From Epiperipatus broadwayi (lineage: Eukaryota > Onychophora > Udeonychophora > Euonychophora > Peripatidae), in assembly GCA_028023455.1 (NCBI GenBank), contig JAQFVV010000063.1, positions 5,690,794 through 5,754,793 on the forward strand: 64,000 nt of DNA, given 5' to 3'. The notes under the pieces were generated by a model that did no database searches, had not been told where the DNA came from, and was given only the letters and a program-made list of their open reading frames with translations. Shown here piece after piece: positions 26,453 through 38,249 of the stretch. How positions within the stretch are numbered: position 1 is the stretch's first letter; every line of letters begins with the position of its first letter. A program made the position numbers and the translations under genes.

Positions 26453-27324
26453 TCAAAACTACCCCAAATCTAAAATTAAACCAGACCAGCATAAAAATAA
26501 TATTAAAACACAACCTAAGGTTTCACTACTACAAGCAGACTTCTCAAGTGTAAAGAACTACAAAAAAAATACACAATATATATACTATTAAAAACTACCC
26601 ACAAATCCATTCACTTCCCATCTACCCTTAATATTAAAAGAACTCTTAAATAAGTTAATTGCTTCAGAATAATAAATTTTCAATAATAAAGACTTTTTAA
26701 TTCTTCTTTTGATTTCATTTCTCTTAACTAAATGACTGCACAATAAACAATTAGTTTCTACATTTCTAATCACCAAAAGATCTAAAAATTTTAACTTACC
26801 AAAATCTAACCCCCCTCCTTCTAACACAAATTTTATAGAAGGATCAAAAGAATTAAACTCAACTACAAATAAACAATCATCAACCTATCTGACAAATAAT
26901 TTTACATATAAACAATTCCTTTTAATAATAATTTCCTCTTCCATAAAACTAATATAAACTGAACATACTAAAGGAGAAATAATATAACCTATTATCCACC
27001 CTTCCTTAATCTTATAAAAATTACCTTTATAAGTAAAATACATAGAATCTTCCAATAACAAAAGCAAATCGTTAATTATTATTATTATTTATTGAAAATT
27101 TATTATTCTGAAGCAATTAACTTATTTAAGAGTTCTTTTAATATTAAGGGTGGATGGGAAGTGAATGGATTTGTGGGTAGTTTTTAATAGTATATATATT
27201 GTGTATTTTTTTTTGTAGTTATTTACACTTGAGAAGTCTGCTTGTAGCAGTGAAACCTTAGGTTGTGTTTTAATATTATTTTTATGCTGGTCTGGTTTAA
27301 TTTTAGATTTGGGGTAGTTTTGAT
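26452..27324 (-). mobile_element. PLE-2: Penelope-like relic with inverted terminal arms
   Basis: The left arm 26452-26685 and right arm 27090-27324 are near-perfect reverse complements (about 234 bp, only a few differences). Between them, on the minus strand, lies the RT core of a Penelope-like element. Both outer sides are (TA)n (26400-26451 and 27361-27432). PLEs are known to carry terminal repeats that can be direct or inverted; here the arms are inverted copies of the sequence downstream of the RT core. Finger, N-terminal and endonuclease parts are absent. Confidence 0.75.
26588..27067 (-). pseudogene. PLE-2 reverse transcriptase core
   Basis: Minus-strand reading gives FTYKGNFYKIKEGWIIGYII then SPLVCSVYISFMEEEI. 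These correspond to the PLE pattern F-x-Y-x-G-x-F-Y-x-Q...G-x-x-M-G-x-P-x-S-P...A...M..E. After a frameshift come LFVR-stop-VDDCLF (catalytic VDD codons at 26876-26884, TAG at 26885-26887 replacing the usual Tyr) and GGLDFGKLKFLDLLVIRN, the conserved F-L-D-x-x-I-x-R block. About 160 codons remain. The block order and YVDD context identify a Penelope-like RT with good confidence. The stop and frame changes show it is dead. Confidence 0.82.
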
Positions 27325-27358
27325 TTTATATTGACTAGTTTAGCTTTATGCTTGTAAT

Positions 27359-27360
<2 letters not shown>

Positions 27361-27432
<72 letters not shown>
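27361..27432. repeat. (TA)n microsatellite
   Basis: 72 bp TA array about 36 bp beyond the right PLE-2 arm. Confidence 0.95.
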
Positions 27433-27439
<7 letters not shown>

Positions 27440-30102
27440 GCATAGTATATTATTTATATAAGTTATAACATGAAAATAAGTCATCATTTATTTTGAAAGT
27501 AGTAAATTGTATTCATTGTCATTAGTGGCATTTATCCATAATGTGTTACTGACATTCGGCATATCTTTGTGAATATATATATATATATATACACATGTGC
27601 TTCTAATCTGGGGGTTGCAACAGGATTGAACCCATAGATTTCTCCTTATATCCTGTTTTATGGTTAGTTGAGCTTCCCAGGACCACTTATTTCATATAAA
27701 AATGCCTCTGGTGATGATTCCAGTATGCCTGGTACATAATATGCCTATCCACTTTTCTCTATGAACTGCCATAAAATGGAGGTCTTAGTCTTCATTTTCA
27801 TCCAGAAGCATGATCTTTTCTTATTTCTCCACCATTATGTCAGTACCGCCACTTCTTCATGTTATTATTTCTTTTGCTTCATGACCTAGTTTTGATGTTG
27901 TAATATTAAAATTGTGCTCTGATTATATATATATATGCACATATTACTAGTTTTATTAATTTAAATGTTATTTCAGTCCTATTATATAATCCCATAATTG
28001 TAATTTGTTGTTCCTGTATTTAAGAGTATATGACTTGGAGAAAACAGAGTGTTCTTTCTTCCAAATGCTAAGTAAAAGAATTGTTAATGAATATTTTGTC
28101 TCGTAATCAAATATAGTTTTATAAATGAATTTTATTTATTTTTCACCACCGTAATGGCATAAAAATAATTTTAATATCTCTGTAATAAATACAAGAATCC
28201 TCCCCAAAATAATGTTAGTCACTGTGTTTCAGAAACATAATCCATAGCATTGATAGCAATATTATATAATCTTTTTAATAATTTATTGGTATCTTAATAC
28301 TGTACCCACCAAAGATGTGTTAATGTATTAAAGAGCATATGAGAATTGTCAGCGTGAATCCAAATATGTAATTATCTACCATTTGGTAGACTGCTCTGCC
28401 ATGCACACATTAATATACAGTATATAATTAATTTGTCATGATATTAAACTATTTTTATGTAATTTGTTTGAGTCATTCAAACTACCTTTTCCCCACTTCC
28501 ACACATACAACCATGTGTATGCATATTGTAGTTAAGTTCTAATGTAGTTAATAATAAATCTCATTGTCTTTTCCGCTCTGCTAATGGTCTGAATTTAGAA
28601 TAAATTCTCATGTGCCATCATTTTATGTTATTCATTAGGTGTTTGATCTGGGGCTTAAAGAGGGGCTTTGAATTCAGGTTGGTCCCTGACCTAAATCTCA
28701 GATTTGACTGGGTTTGAAGTACGTTTTTTGAATTCGAACTCATGTTACATGGATCAACATGTTTTGACCCATACAGTACACAAATGATTTGTATAATAAA
28801 TTTAATTTAAAATAACATAGTTGAATATTCAGTATTGAATATAAATCAATAAATATATTTGAAAAATAGAGACAAAGTTTAAATATTTTATACTACTTTT
28901 ATATTAAATTAAATAATTGTTAAAATGACATTTCAGTACCAAGCCAATCGTCACCCCGTCCCATACTTAATTTTAGCAATATTAAATTTTTATAATTCGT
29001 TTGTTTAAAAAACTTTTTTGAAGACTTTTTTTGCATCTATTTTTTTCTAAATAGCCAACAGTTGAAAGTAAATCTTTAAAAAGATTGTTGAAGAACTAAA
29101 ATATTGATTTTTTAAAACAACATTTAAACATTGCTGAAATGATTTGCTTGATATTAATGAAATGCAATGTTAAAAAAAAGAAAATTGTTTAAATAACAAA
29201 AATATATTTATTAATTAGCTCTTATTGTCGAAATTTCTGAAATTATGCAGTTACATCTATACTATTTGCTCCATATTTTCTTTTGAAATGACTAATAAAT
29301 TAATTTTTAAATTATATGTAATAACAGATTAAAGAATATAATTGCTTTAAGCAAATTAATGAATTATTATTAAATTAATAGTTATAAATTAGATTTTTAT
29401 GGCCGGCATTAGTCTTTATAATCTAAGTTGTAATTTTCTTTCAAAACAATTATCCTTAGTTTGCAAACTTAATGCTTATATTATTGTATCACTATCTATA
29501 ATAATCATTATATTGTGATGTTTTTAAATCAATATAGTTTATTGAATTAAGTTTTTGGTATATTTTTTTTGTTGATCTTAATTAAACATTTTAAATTTTG
29601 TCATTACTTTATAAAAAAAAAAAAAACCCTTAGATCACACGCTCAACAAATTTAAACTCAGTAAATCTAGATAGATATTTAAATTTACAAAGCTTATTCT
29701 TCATCTTTATCTTTATTTTTAAATTTTTCTGTTTCTTTTTTTTTATATTTCTGTTGTAAATATATACATAATTTTAATATATATATATATAATCATATAC
29801 ATAATTTTAATATATATATATATAATCACTAGACAGAGCTTTACCAATAGCCCACTATCAAGCTTTGTTTACATAAATGCTGAGAGAGATACAATTCAAT
29901 ATCTCTTTCAAATTGTCTCCAACCTTTAAACCATGGTTTTGAGCTAGTTGGATAACGTCAGTAAAGGGTAGGAAGACTAGAAACTAGATCTAAACACCAA
30001 CTCTGCAATCAGCATTTATCAAACACGTTTCTATCAGCTTGAAAGCACGAATTTTTCATATATATATATATTATATTCAAATAATAAAACAAATGTAGTA
30101 TT
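27433..30102. other. AT-rich DNA with possible SINE and MITE traces
   Basis: There is no gene. A minus-strand B-box-like GGGTTCAATCCTG at about 27622-27634, preceded by an A-box-like AAGCTCAACTAACC, suggests an old tRNA-derived SINE around 27600-27860. At 29863-30030 ATAAATGCTGA (left) and TCAGCATTTAT (right) form short inverted ends, possibly a MITE. The rest is featureless. Confidence 0.35.
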
Positions 30103-30779
30103 ATAAATTCAAACTTTTTTTTATTTTAAGTAAGACCTTTATTAAAAAAATACACAATCCATATACATTATACAAAAGTAACTAATTACATGTTATTTTT
30201 TTCTTCTTTGTGTTCCCGCTCATTGTTCTTCCCTTTCTCTTTCTTTCTTCTTTCCTTTTTTTCATTCTCCACTCCTCCTTCTTATCTTTTCCAATTTCCT
30301 TTCTGTAAATTATGTAATGTTATATAGGATTTGAAAACTCCTTTAAATTTAGACTTATTTCTACTTAAGTTAGATAGCCAGTGCTAATTTGTAATGTTCC
30401 ATTCCCCCTCTATAAATAGTAGAATAATGGTAGTGTTGGACTTTAATTTATAGCCCATTCCCATATTGTTTTGCTTAAACATATATTTGGGTTTTGAAAA
30501 ATAATTTCCATATCTCACATACTGTTGGTGCAAAGCCACCCCAAATTTTTTACATATTCTTTAGGTTAGTATTTTAGACACTGATTGACATATTTATCTC
30601 AGTCCTTGCCCAGTTTCCTAATCCAGTTATACTTTTTATTATTGAAGATCATAGAACATCTAATTGACCATTTTGTTTTCAGGGTGTTTATCAGTATCAT
30701 TGCATTATGTGAGTTGAAATTTATATGTTTTATCATTGTATTTTTTAAGTTTAAAATTGGAGTATGAAAAACTCAGTTT

Positions 30780-32949
30780 CTTATTTGCTGAAAGGCCCTG
30801 CATTCTTCAAACAAGTGCAGGAAGGTTTCTTTGACATAATACACACACAGACTTCAAGTCCATATGCAATCTTCTATTCAGATAAGTTGTTGTTGAAAAA
30901 ATCCCAATTACCAATCTGAAAATGAATTTCATGTAAGACTGGGAGGCACATATTGATTATAAACTTCTCAAAACACTCTTTATTGATATGTCAGGTCAGA
31001 CATCTTCTTGATATTTGAGGCCTTTTTTTAAGTCTCTATATTTAAGTCCTTTCAATATACTTATTTCCAGGTCATCTTGTAGATCCTTGTAAGTTATCAA
31101 AAAATCAGTCAAGAAGAATCTTCTTTCTTTTCATATCGCTCTGTAGAATTTTATATCAATCATTGGTGGGTTGAAGCAGTTACTTTTAATTACATTTATG
31201 TATGTTCTGGCTTTAATAAAAGAAACATATTTTCTTAGGTCAATCAAATTAAGTCCACATTTGTTAACTGGTGTTTCAATATTGAAATTGATATTAACTT
31301 TGATGCCTTTCCCCAAATATATTTCTTTGCTATATGATTAATTCTGCTTATCATTTTATTAAAAATATTTACCCAGAGGGCAAATATTCCTATATCCCTG
31401 CTACAATGACATTAAATATTTAACCCTTGTGACATCATAAAGTTTAAATGAGGAGTTGTTTATTTTTTCTGCAATTGTTTGGACTATTAGTTTATTTTGA
31501 TATGTATTCATGGAGGTTTTAGACTGATATAGTGGTATACCCAAATTAACTGATGGGAAAACTAAAAAGTCACAGGGTATTTTTTCCAGTGGCCAATTGC
31601 CATGCTGTTGACTTTTATGATTGAATAACAGAGCCATAAATCTTCAAGAATGTTCAGCACTACTTGCATATTGCAATTATCTTGAAAAATTATAATGTCA
31701 TCTATGAATTATTGCATCTATTTTTGAACCTAGATGTGGTACGTAACTGCTGGGTACTAGGCTTTTCACCTCCTTTACCAGAGGATCCAGATAAATAGCA
31801 AAAAGCAATGCAGTCAGTGGAGAACCCTGTGGGATGCTTTTTTGGTATAAAGAAATTGGATCTACTATTTCTGATGTAGTTTTCAATTGCATTTATTAAA
31901 TATTGATGATCAGATATTAAGTTTTTCAAATTTTTTATTAATTATGACCAATTAACTAGGTTAAATGATGATTTGAAATCAATTTGAATGGCATAATATT
32001 GTATTAGACTTAGTTCTTTGGCATATTTTATTGCTTCCTGAATCTTTCAGACTGCAATAACAGCATGGTGACCTTTTATTGCATGATAGATCTGTGATAT
32101 CTTAGAGTCAACCAGTGAAAACAGTCTTTTTAATAATATTTTATATAGAATTTTAGAGTCAATATCTTCTATTGATATATGTCTCAAGTCCTCAATTGTT
32201 GGTGTTTGTATTGACTTTTTTTTGAGGCTAAAGGCTACCATATTATTTAGGCATGGTCATATTATTATTTCACAGCACATTTGAGTAAAGTATTTCCACA
32301 ATGGTTGTAATAGCACATAACTTAACAATTTATAAACTGAAGCTGGAATTAAATCACTAATCATAGTATTTTGTATTTTTAAATGATCAATTTCATCCGG
32401 ATTTCACACTTTGTGAAAAATTCTTTTAAGTGTTCCAGCACTTCATTTCTGTATTTATTTAACTCACTTTTACTTCCAGCAAATTTTAGTTTAAATTTTT
32501 TCAAGAATATAAGCATCAATACATATTCTTGATGCAAACTTATAATCATCTTTCATTATAGCATCAATACCTTTTGTATGTGATATATAAACCCTTCCAT
32601 AATTAATCATTGATTTGGATAATCTATCAAGGTTTGGTATTAGTTTTCTAAGCCACATTGTTTGAGTTTTCTGTTGCATTAGCTGATATATATTATTGTA
32701 TTCATCTTGGAGATTATTTATTAGCTGATGATTAGATCTGAATTTTGAAAGGCAATGTAGTGTTTTTGAATTTCTACTATTCTGTTTTTCATTTGATTAC
32801 ATGATAGATTTTGTTCAGTTGTTTTTCTGCATAATTCTGAAAGATCTCTTTTTTATTTTATACCATGGTTGAATCTTATATAGTAGTTCAAAATCACTAA
32901 AACATTGGAAATTTGATCAATGGTAAATTCAATTTTATACATTATGTTT
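30780..32949 (-). pseudogene. LINE-2 ORF2, reverse transcriptase and tail
   Basis: Blocks in order: PTIEDLRHISIEDIDSKILY (32047-32241, motif 0-1, ending in KGHHAV), a FKSSFN-containing block near 31970, KSIPQGSPLTALLFAIYLDP (31698-31892) and FIDDIIIF with the catalytic Asp-Asp intact (codons at 31697-31702). Thumb-like blocks follow (31131-31637). The tail at about 30770-30860 reads CVLC, then after a frameshift KETFLHLFEECRAFQ, restoring the Cys-X2-Cys...His-X4-Cys pattern. The order and spacing are like LINE-1, but the family is clearly different. Many frameshifts are present. Confidence 0.82.
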
Positions 32950-33660
32950 TTACTCAGGGAAAAATGATATGTTGCATTTTGTTTAGTGTGTATTCATTGA
33001 TTTGTAGCTGTACATGGAGGTGATCTGAGAAACCCACCAATGAGATGAAAATTTTAGTTTTGTTAATTTTGTGCCCCGAGCAGAAAAAAGATCAATGGGT
33101 GATGTATATCTACTATTATAAAAAATGCATTATCAGACAATTTATCATGCAAGGGGTGTCATGACACTTCTTGCATTTTATTCTTTAGTGTAATTGGAAG
33201 GTCTCCATAAGTGCTATTCAGATCGCCACCAAGTACTACTATACCTGGCATTTGTAATAAATTTATTCTGTATATTATGTATAACTTTTATGATATCCCC
33301 TTCTTTTGCCACCAAATATACAGCTATCAAATAGTGCAGGTTTTTTTTGAAAGATAAAATTATACAACAATATAATTTATTTGTAATGATAGTATCTGAA
33401 TAGTTTCAATATCTGCATATGTATTAATTAGCACAGCTGCTCCTTGGTCTGGTCTAAGATTAGCTTTATACAGAACAATATTCTTTTGAAATAATTTATC
33501 TATTATATATTTAGGTGTATTAAGGTTAATTTTTGTTTCTGTTAGTATGGCTATTTCATACTTTTGTTTTAATAAGTAATAAGAATTTTTTTGTATTTTG
33601 TTTGGGCTACTTATATCCCTAATATTGAATGTTATTATATTAAGGTTAGACTTTCAATAC
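32950..33660 (-). pseudogene. LINE-2 ORF2, APE-type endonuclease domain
   Basis: Minus-strand reading from about 33650 gives NLNIITFNIRDISSPNKIQ, then EIAILTETKIN and GAAVLI, matching the LINE-1 motifs SLNIRDFNANK, LLETKI and GGTGIII. Farther on are IVVLGGDLNSTYGDLP (Asp/Asn motif, about 33203-33250) and YTSPIDLFSARG (about 33080-33110). The terminal Ser-Asp-His motif is not clear. Several frameshifts lie between these blocks. It is the target-nicking endonuclease of the LINE, now inactive. Confidence 0.8.
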
Positions 33661-33750
33661 ATCTTTCCATACATTTTTCAGTTGCATTAGTTGTTTTCAT
33701 TGTATCATTGCCATATTTAATTTCATTGGAATTATTCCTTGCTTGTGTAA

Positions 33751-35267
33751 TTATGTTTTTTTTTTTTTTTTAAAAAAAAAAAACACTTTATTATCTGCAT
33801 CATGTATTTCCCCTTTAACTTTTATCTTTAAAAAGATGTTATTGCTATTTATTTCAATTTCTTTTATATGAAATATTTCATGAGCATTATTTTCATATTT
33901 ATCATCTAATACTGGCAACTCTGGATTAAAAGAGACTTGCATACCCTTTTCTTTGATAGTTTGTTCCTCTTTATCACTTTCATTTATCACATTATTAGCT
34001 TCATTTGCCACAATATTTGCCCAGGTTCTCTTGATGTTAGTACTGAATATGTGTTCATTTCTATCACATTTATTACATTTAGGGCAATTCCCAGCTTTGC
34101 ATATTGCTGCAATATGTCCCACTTGATAGCATATAAAGCAGAATAGGAGGCTACCTTTTAATATGAGAGATATAGGCATTTGGTCCTTTATTAGTCTGGG
34201 TGGCAACTGCTCTTTTAAGATTCCTTTCTTCAGTTTTAATAATATTTTTCATGAATTAGTGGAAATTTGGAAAGGTATACCTGGATTCATTTCTCTTTCC
34301 ATTGATATAATTTCTGCATAATTGATAATTTGACTTTTAACAAACTCTTCACTAAAGTTTGGGTGTGTGTGTAATATTCTGCCAAACACTAAGGGGTTAT
34401 GCTCTTTTGAAACATGCTAATTCTTTCTGGTCTCTATTATGATATTCTATTGATATAAATCCTCTAGGTGAAAAAAAGGCAGTATGTTTAATTGTGTTTA
34501 TTAAATTATGAGAACTGAGTAATTTAAGATATTCAGTTAAATCTGATTTTTCTAGAATATGATCTCCATTTTTTTCATTTATTTGAATTATTAAACTTAA
34601 TATTGAGATGTATGGAGTCATACAATTATTAAAGATTTTTTTCCAATAGGAATTTAATTTTACAAATGTTTTAGTACTAGGTATACACATCTGTTGTAAA
34701 TCAATTATTTTATCATTTAATTCAGCAAACTCTATTTGTTTGGGATGAGTGTCAGTTTTTGGGTTTTCCTCATTACAAATTTGATTTTTTTCAAACCATT
34801 TTGCGACAAGGTTTATTTCTGTTTTTTTTTTTTTTGTTTATCAAGCTACAAGAAAACAGACACATTATAATTTTTATAGTAATCATTTTTTTTTTTACAT
34901 TTATAGGAGATTTCCCATTCAGCACTATTATTTTCTATTACTCATGCTTGATTTTGCCTTCTCTAAATATTTTTTTTTAAATTAGAGGATACAATAGAAT
35001 ATTTTTCTTTTGTTGTTTTTACAAATTCCTTATCTCCTTTGTTTAACTACCTAACTCAGGATTACTCAAAACCTTTCTTAATTTTGTTACGTTATTTATA
35101 CTCTCAGTTTGACATTTTCCTTTTTCTGGCCTTTTTTTCTGCCATATTAAAGTTACTTTGTTAAGAGGTTCATTTTGATTCCTTTCTAACAATTCATTAG
35201 AATGAACTTTTTTTAACTTACTTACTTTATCTACTTGTAAACTTTTCGCTTTCTTCTCTATTGGCAT
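33751..35267 (-). pseudogene. LINE-2 ORF1, zinc-knuckle protein
   Basis: It begins with Met at 35267 after a ~85 bp leader (MPIEKKAKSLQVDKVSKL, very Lys-rich). A middle block spans 34397-34690. The final block (33751-34206) contains CFICYQVGHIAAIC, an exact Cys-X2-Cys-X4-His-X4-Cys knuckle, followed by CPKCNKCDRNEH as a second Cys/His cluster. In LINE families such ORF1 proteins bind the element RNA and form the particle with ORF2. The tail (Glu/Asp-rich) runs into a T16/A12 palindromic run at 33756-33783. The frame is broken at least twice, so it is non-functional. About 500 codons would be the original length. Confidence 0.75.
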
Positions 35268-35427
35268 TTTTTACTCAATCACAAAAAAACTAAAAATATA
35301 AGTAGGAGCGATCATCTTTCAACTCTTCATTAGCTTGCTCATGTGACTATAAATAAATTCAAACTTTTAATCCATATAGCAGTGCTGCAACTATCCAAGT
35401 AGTCTTATTTGAATATAAAATTATATA

Positions 35428-35620
35428 TATTATTCAATTGGAAGTCAACCTCTGATAATGCGCTATTTCTTAGAAGTTATAAATCTCCAAGCTCTAAACT
35501 TAAGTAATTCACTTAAGTTTGTTAAACTCTTACTGGCAGGTGAGTGTGCTTAGGTGTGCGGAGATTTTAATAGTTAAGAAATAATGCATTATCGGAGGTT
35601 GACTTCCGTTTGAATAATTT
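35428..35620. repeat. MITE-like element with ~60 bp inverted ends
   Basis: The left arm (35428-35488) and right arm (35560-35620) are reverse complements with some mismatches, sharing GGAAGTCAACCTC, GATAATG and ATTTCTTA. The 70 bp centre contains TTAAGTAATTCACTTAA. Half copies lie at about 35818-35955, and a shorter relative at 50913-51010. There is no coding potential. The class of transposase that would move it is unknown. Confidence 0.6.
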
Positions 35621-35714
35621 CAAAATTTTCAGAGCTTTAAAATAATAGATTTATATTTATAAGTCATATAGGTGGTTAAAAATGAGACACTGTCTTTCTC
35701 CTGTGATAGATTAA

Positions 35715-35955
35715 TTAAATTTGTACAATTTAATATTTGATTATAACATCAGGCACACAATAGATTCAAGCTCTGATTTAAGCATGGTCAGTGCAAGTTG
35801 GTGTATATACAGATGTACTCTAAACTTAAGTGATTAACTTAAGTTTTCTAAACTCTTATTGGTGGGTGAATGCACAAAGTTTTATAATATTTAACAAATA
35901 GCACATTATCGGAGATTGACTCCCGTTTGAATAATTTCAAATTTTTCAGCGCTGG
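35715..35955 (+). repeat. Partial second copy of the MITE-like repeat
   Basis: 35818-35955 repeats 35494-35643 (CTCTAAACTTAAGT through GGAGRTTGACTYCCGTTTGA). 35715-35817 matches the reverse complement of 16437-16535. It is therefore a mosaic of two related repeats. Confidence 0.5.
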
Positions 35956-35959
35956 TATT

Positions 35960-37095
35960 ATAATATATATATAAGTTAAAGTAATGCAGACATCGATTAA
36001 TATTATATATGTATCCAATCTTTAAACATTTAAAATATTGAAAAACAACCATTAAAAGCTCAACTTTTGTATATTGATTAATAATTTAATCAGTTTAATA
36101 ATTTATTAACTTAAAAGGTTGTAAGTTTTAATATCTGAATTAGATTATTAAAGTACACTCTATAGAATTCATTATAGAATAAAATATTAGATAATATGTA
36201 AAGTAGCAAATGTTTGAACTATAAGCAATGGCAATGATTGAACAGATACATAAATTATATTGACAAGCTTACTAATTTAGTATTTTTTTGACCGACAAAA
36301 AAATAGTACTTTAATTTTGAACAAGCATTTAATAACATTTCGACATATTTTGTGTGTGTGTTAATGGAGGTGAGATAGAAATATTTAAAAAAATGTTAAA
36401 GGTCTGAGAATACGTCTCAAATGATTTAAAATTGTAGAGAAAACTATCAAAATGACAAATAACTGATAGTAGTAGTATTAATATTTATAACGAAAATCTA
36501 ATTTTATTTCAGAAGGTGTGTGACTTTTCACTTTTGTAACGAATATTTAACTAAATCAATAATTTTAAAATATAAAGAACTATATAATATTAAAACAATT
36601 TTGTATTGTAAAAAAGTTTACTCATTAATGCGTTTATACACTATACATATATAATAATCTTATCTTTTTTGATCCTCCACGAAAACCTGTTTTAAGACTT
36701 TTAACTATCCAATGGATTATTTAAAAATACTATTTTACTTTTTATCTTTTGATTATAATCGAGGAAAGAATTTTAAAATCAGCGTAAAAATAATAATAAT
36801 AAGTGTATTTATTTAATTAACTATAATAGTCAATTAAATATATGCCCCCAAAATAACTCCATAAAGAAAAGATGTGTGTGAAGAATCTTAAATAATAACT
36901 ACTAAATTAATAAACATAAATTACATAAAAGTACATATGAATTTTGTACAAAAGACAGAGCATAATAAATTTACAATGTTAACGCAAAAATAAAAAAACA
37001 AAACTCTTTTAACAAATAAATAAATAATGTAGTTGTTTATATTATGATAATCAAAGTTGCAAATATGATTTAATCATATAATATGAAATATGAAT
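35960..37095. other. AT-rich DNA, no gene seen
   Basis: There is no open frame with protein-like content and no repeat recognisable against the remainder of the window. Confidence 0.5.
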
Positions 37096-37100
37096 GAGGT

Positions 37101-37425
37101 CTAAAGGATAGAAAATAACAAAAAAGTTAAACAACCTGCTGTCATTGTAACTGGGCTGTCTATGGTCACATTCTGATAAATATTTACAATAAAAATTTTA
37201 GTACATAAAAACAATATTGTATATTTATCAAAACCAAGAATTTCTTGTAGCATTTTCTCAATTAAACAACAAGTTTCATAATAAAACGCCCCTCCCAAAC
37301 CAATCATTAAACGCAATGGTTCGTTTTCTTTATGCAGTTTTATATTTGAAAAAATCTTAGGACATATTGCAGCAGAAGAGGAAATTTTATAATAAGTACT
37401 ATTATCAATCACTTTATTTTTGGCT
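37101..37425 (-). pseudogene. PLE-1 RT finger region (inverted piece)
   Basis: The minus-strand frame from about 37425 reads NKVIDNSTYYKISSSAAICP, then KIFSNIKLHKENEPLRLMIG. The block P-K-I-x-x-x-x-K-x-H-K-x-x-x-P-L-R-x-I is the hallmark first RT block of Penelope-like elements. An Ile-Glu-Lys-Met-Leu block follows, as usual, then the frame decays. The apparent first codon is GTG, so it is not a true start. The piece ends before the catalytic region, which lies on the other strand at 37434 onward. Confidence 0.78.
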
Positions 37426-37433
37426 TTTTTTAA

Positions 37434-38212
37434 AATGTTTTTAATAAGGATTTTTATAAAATGTGTAACGGATGGCCCATGGGATTACCTTCTGTTGCTC
37501 AAATATGTAATTTTATAATTTCTACATATGAAGAAAATATTTTGAAAAAGGAATATTATCAAAAAATATTACTGCATATTATCGATATGTTGATGATGTT
37601 TTTGTATGTGGTAAACCAAATACAATTAATGGGTTGTTTAAGGAGTTAAATTGGTTGAAAGGCCTGTGCATTCAGTATCTTGATCTTAAAATAACTAGAA
37701 ATAAATGCATGCTGGATTACTGTATGACCATTAAACAAATAGTAAAAAGAGGTAATATTCCATAGAAATCAAAAGTGCCAATGTCACAGAAAATGGCAAG
37801 TTTGAAGTCCTTCTTATTTAGAAATAATAGACCTTGCAAATATTCCTCAGATAAAGGCAAAAATATTAAAATATATTCGAATGAATTGTTAAATGTTGGC
37901 TACAGTTATAATCACATATTTAATGTTATTAGAGATTTTAATACAACATATAAAAATAAAATTTTTAATAATAATATTGATTCTCCTGCTAATAAAAATA
38001 TTAAGCCACTGCAAAAAAGAGGATATATAAATTGTAAATCAAAAGTACCAATGACGCATAAGATGGCAAGTTTTAAATCTTTTTTGTTTCGGAATGAAAA
38101 ATTATGTCGTTACCAAAGTGATAAACTGAAAAATATTGAGATATTTGCCAAGGAATTGATTGATGTTGGTTATAAAATGGAACAAATAAACAATACTTTA
38201 TGTCAATTTTAA
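37434..38212 (+). pseudogene. PLE-1 reverse transcriptase palm and thumb
   Basis: It reads NVFNKDFYKMCNGWPMGLP and a Tyr-Glu-Glu block, i.e. the N-x-F-x-Y...G-x-P-M-G-x-P pattern of PLE RTs. After a frameshift comes YRYVDDVFVCGKPN, with the catalytic Asp-Asp at 37592-37597, then LCIQYLDLKITRNK. Downstream (37775-38212) two related blocks, SLKSFLFRNNRPCKY and SFKSFLFRNEKLCRY, each followed by a Lys/Asn-rich stretch and a VGY motif, look like an internal duplication of about 260 bp in the connecting region. At least one frameshift and one stop break the frame. Confidence 0.8.
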
Positions 38213-38249
38213 AAAAAAATATTATAATTGAAAAGAAATGAAGATTAAT

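Larger units (their letters stand above)
30103..35368 (-). mobile_element. LINE-2: near full-length 5.2 kb LINE with 16 bp TSD
   Basis: An exact 16 bp direct repeat, ATAAATTCAAACTTTT, lies at 30103-30118 and 35353-35368. The element between (30119-35352, 5234 bp) is on the minus strand. In element order it has a short 5' UTR, an ORF1 with a zinc knuckle, ORF2 with endonuclease, RT and C-terminal Cys/His motif, and a 3' UTR. The 3' end is T-rich on the + strand, i.e. an A-rich tail. All domains are present, but stops and frameshifts break both ORFs. Confidence 0.92.

Noticed and set aside
33591-34146. + strand frames of 60-69 codons
   Set aside because: Antisense shadows of LINE-2 ORF1 and endonuclease; hydrophobic composition comes from T-richness.
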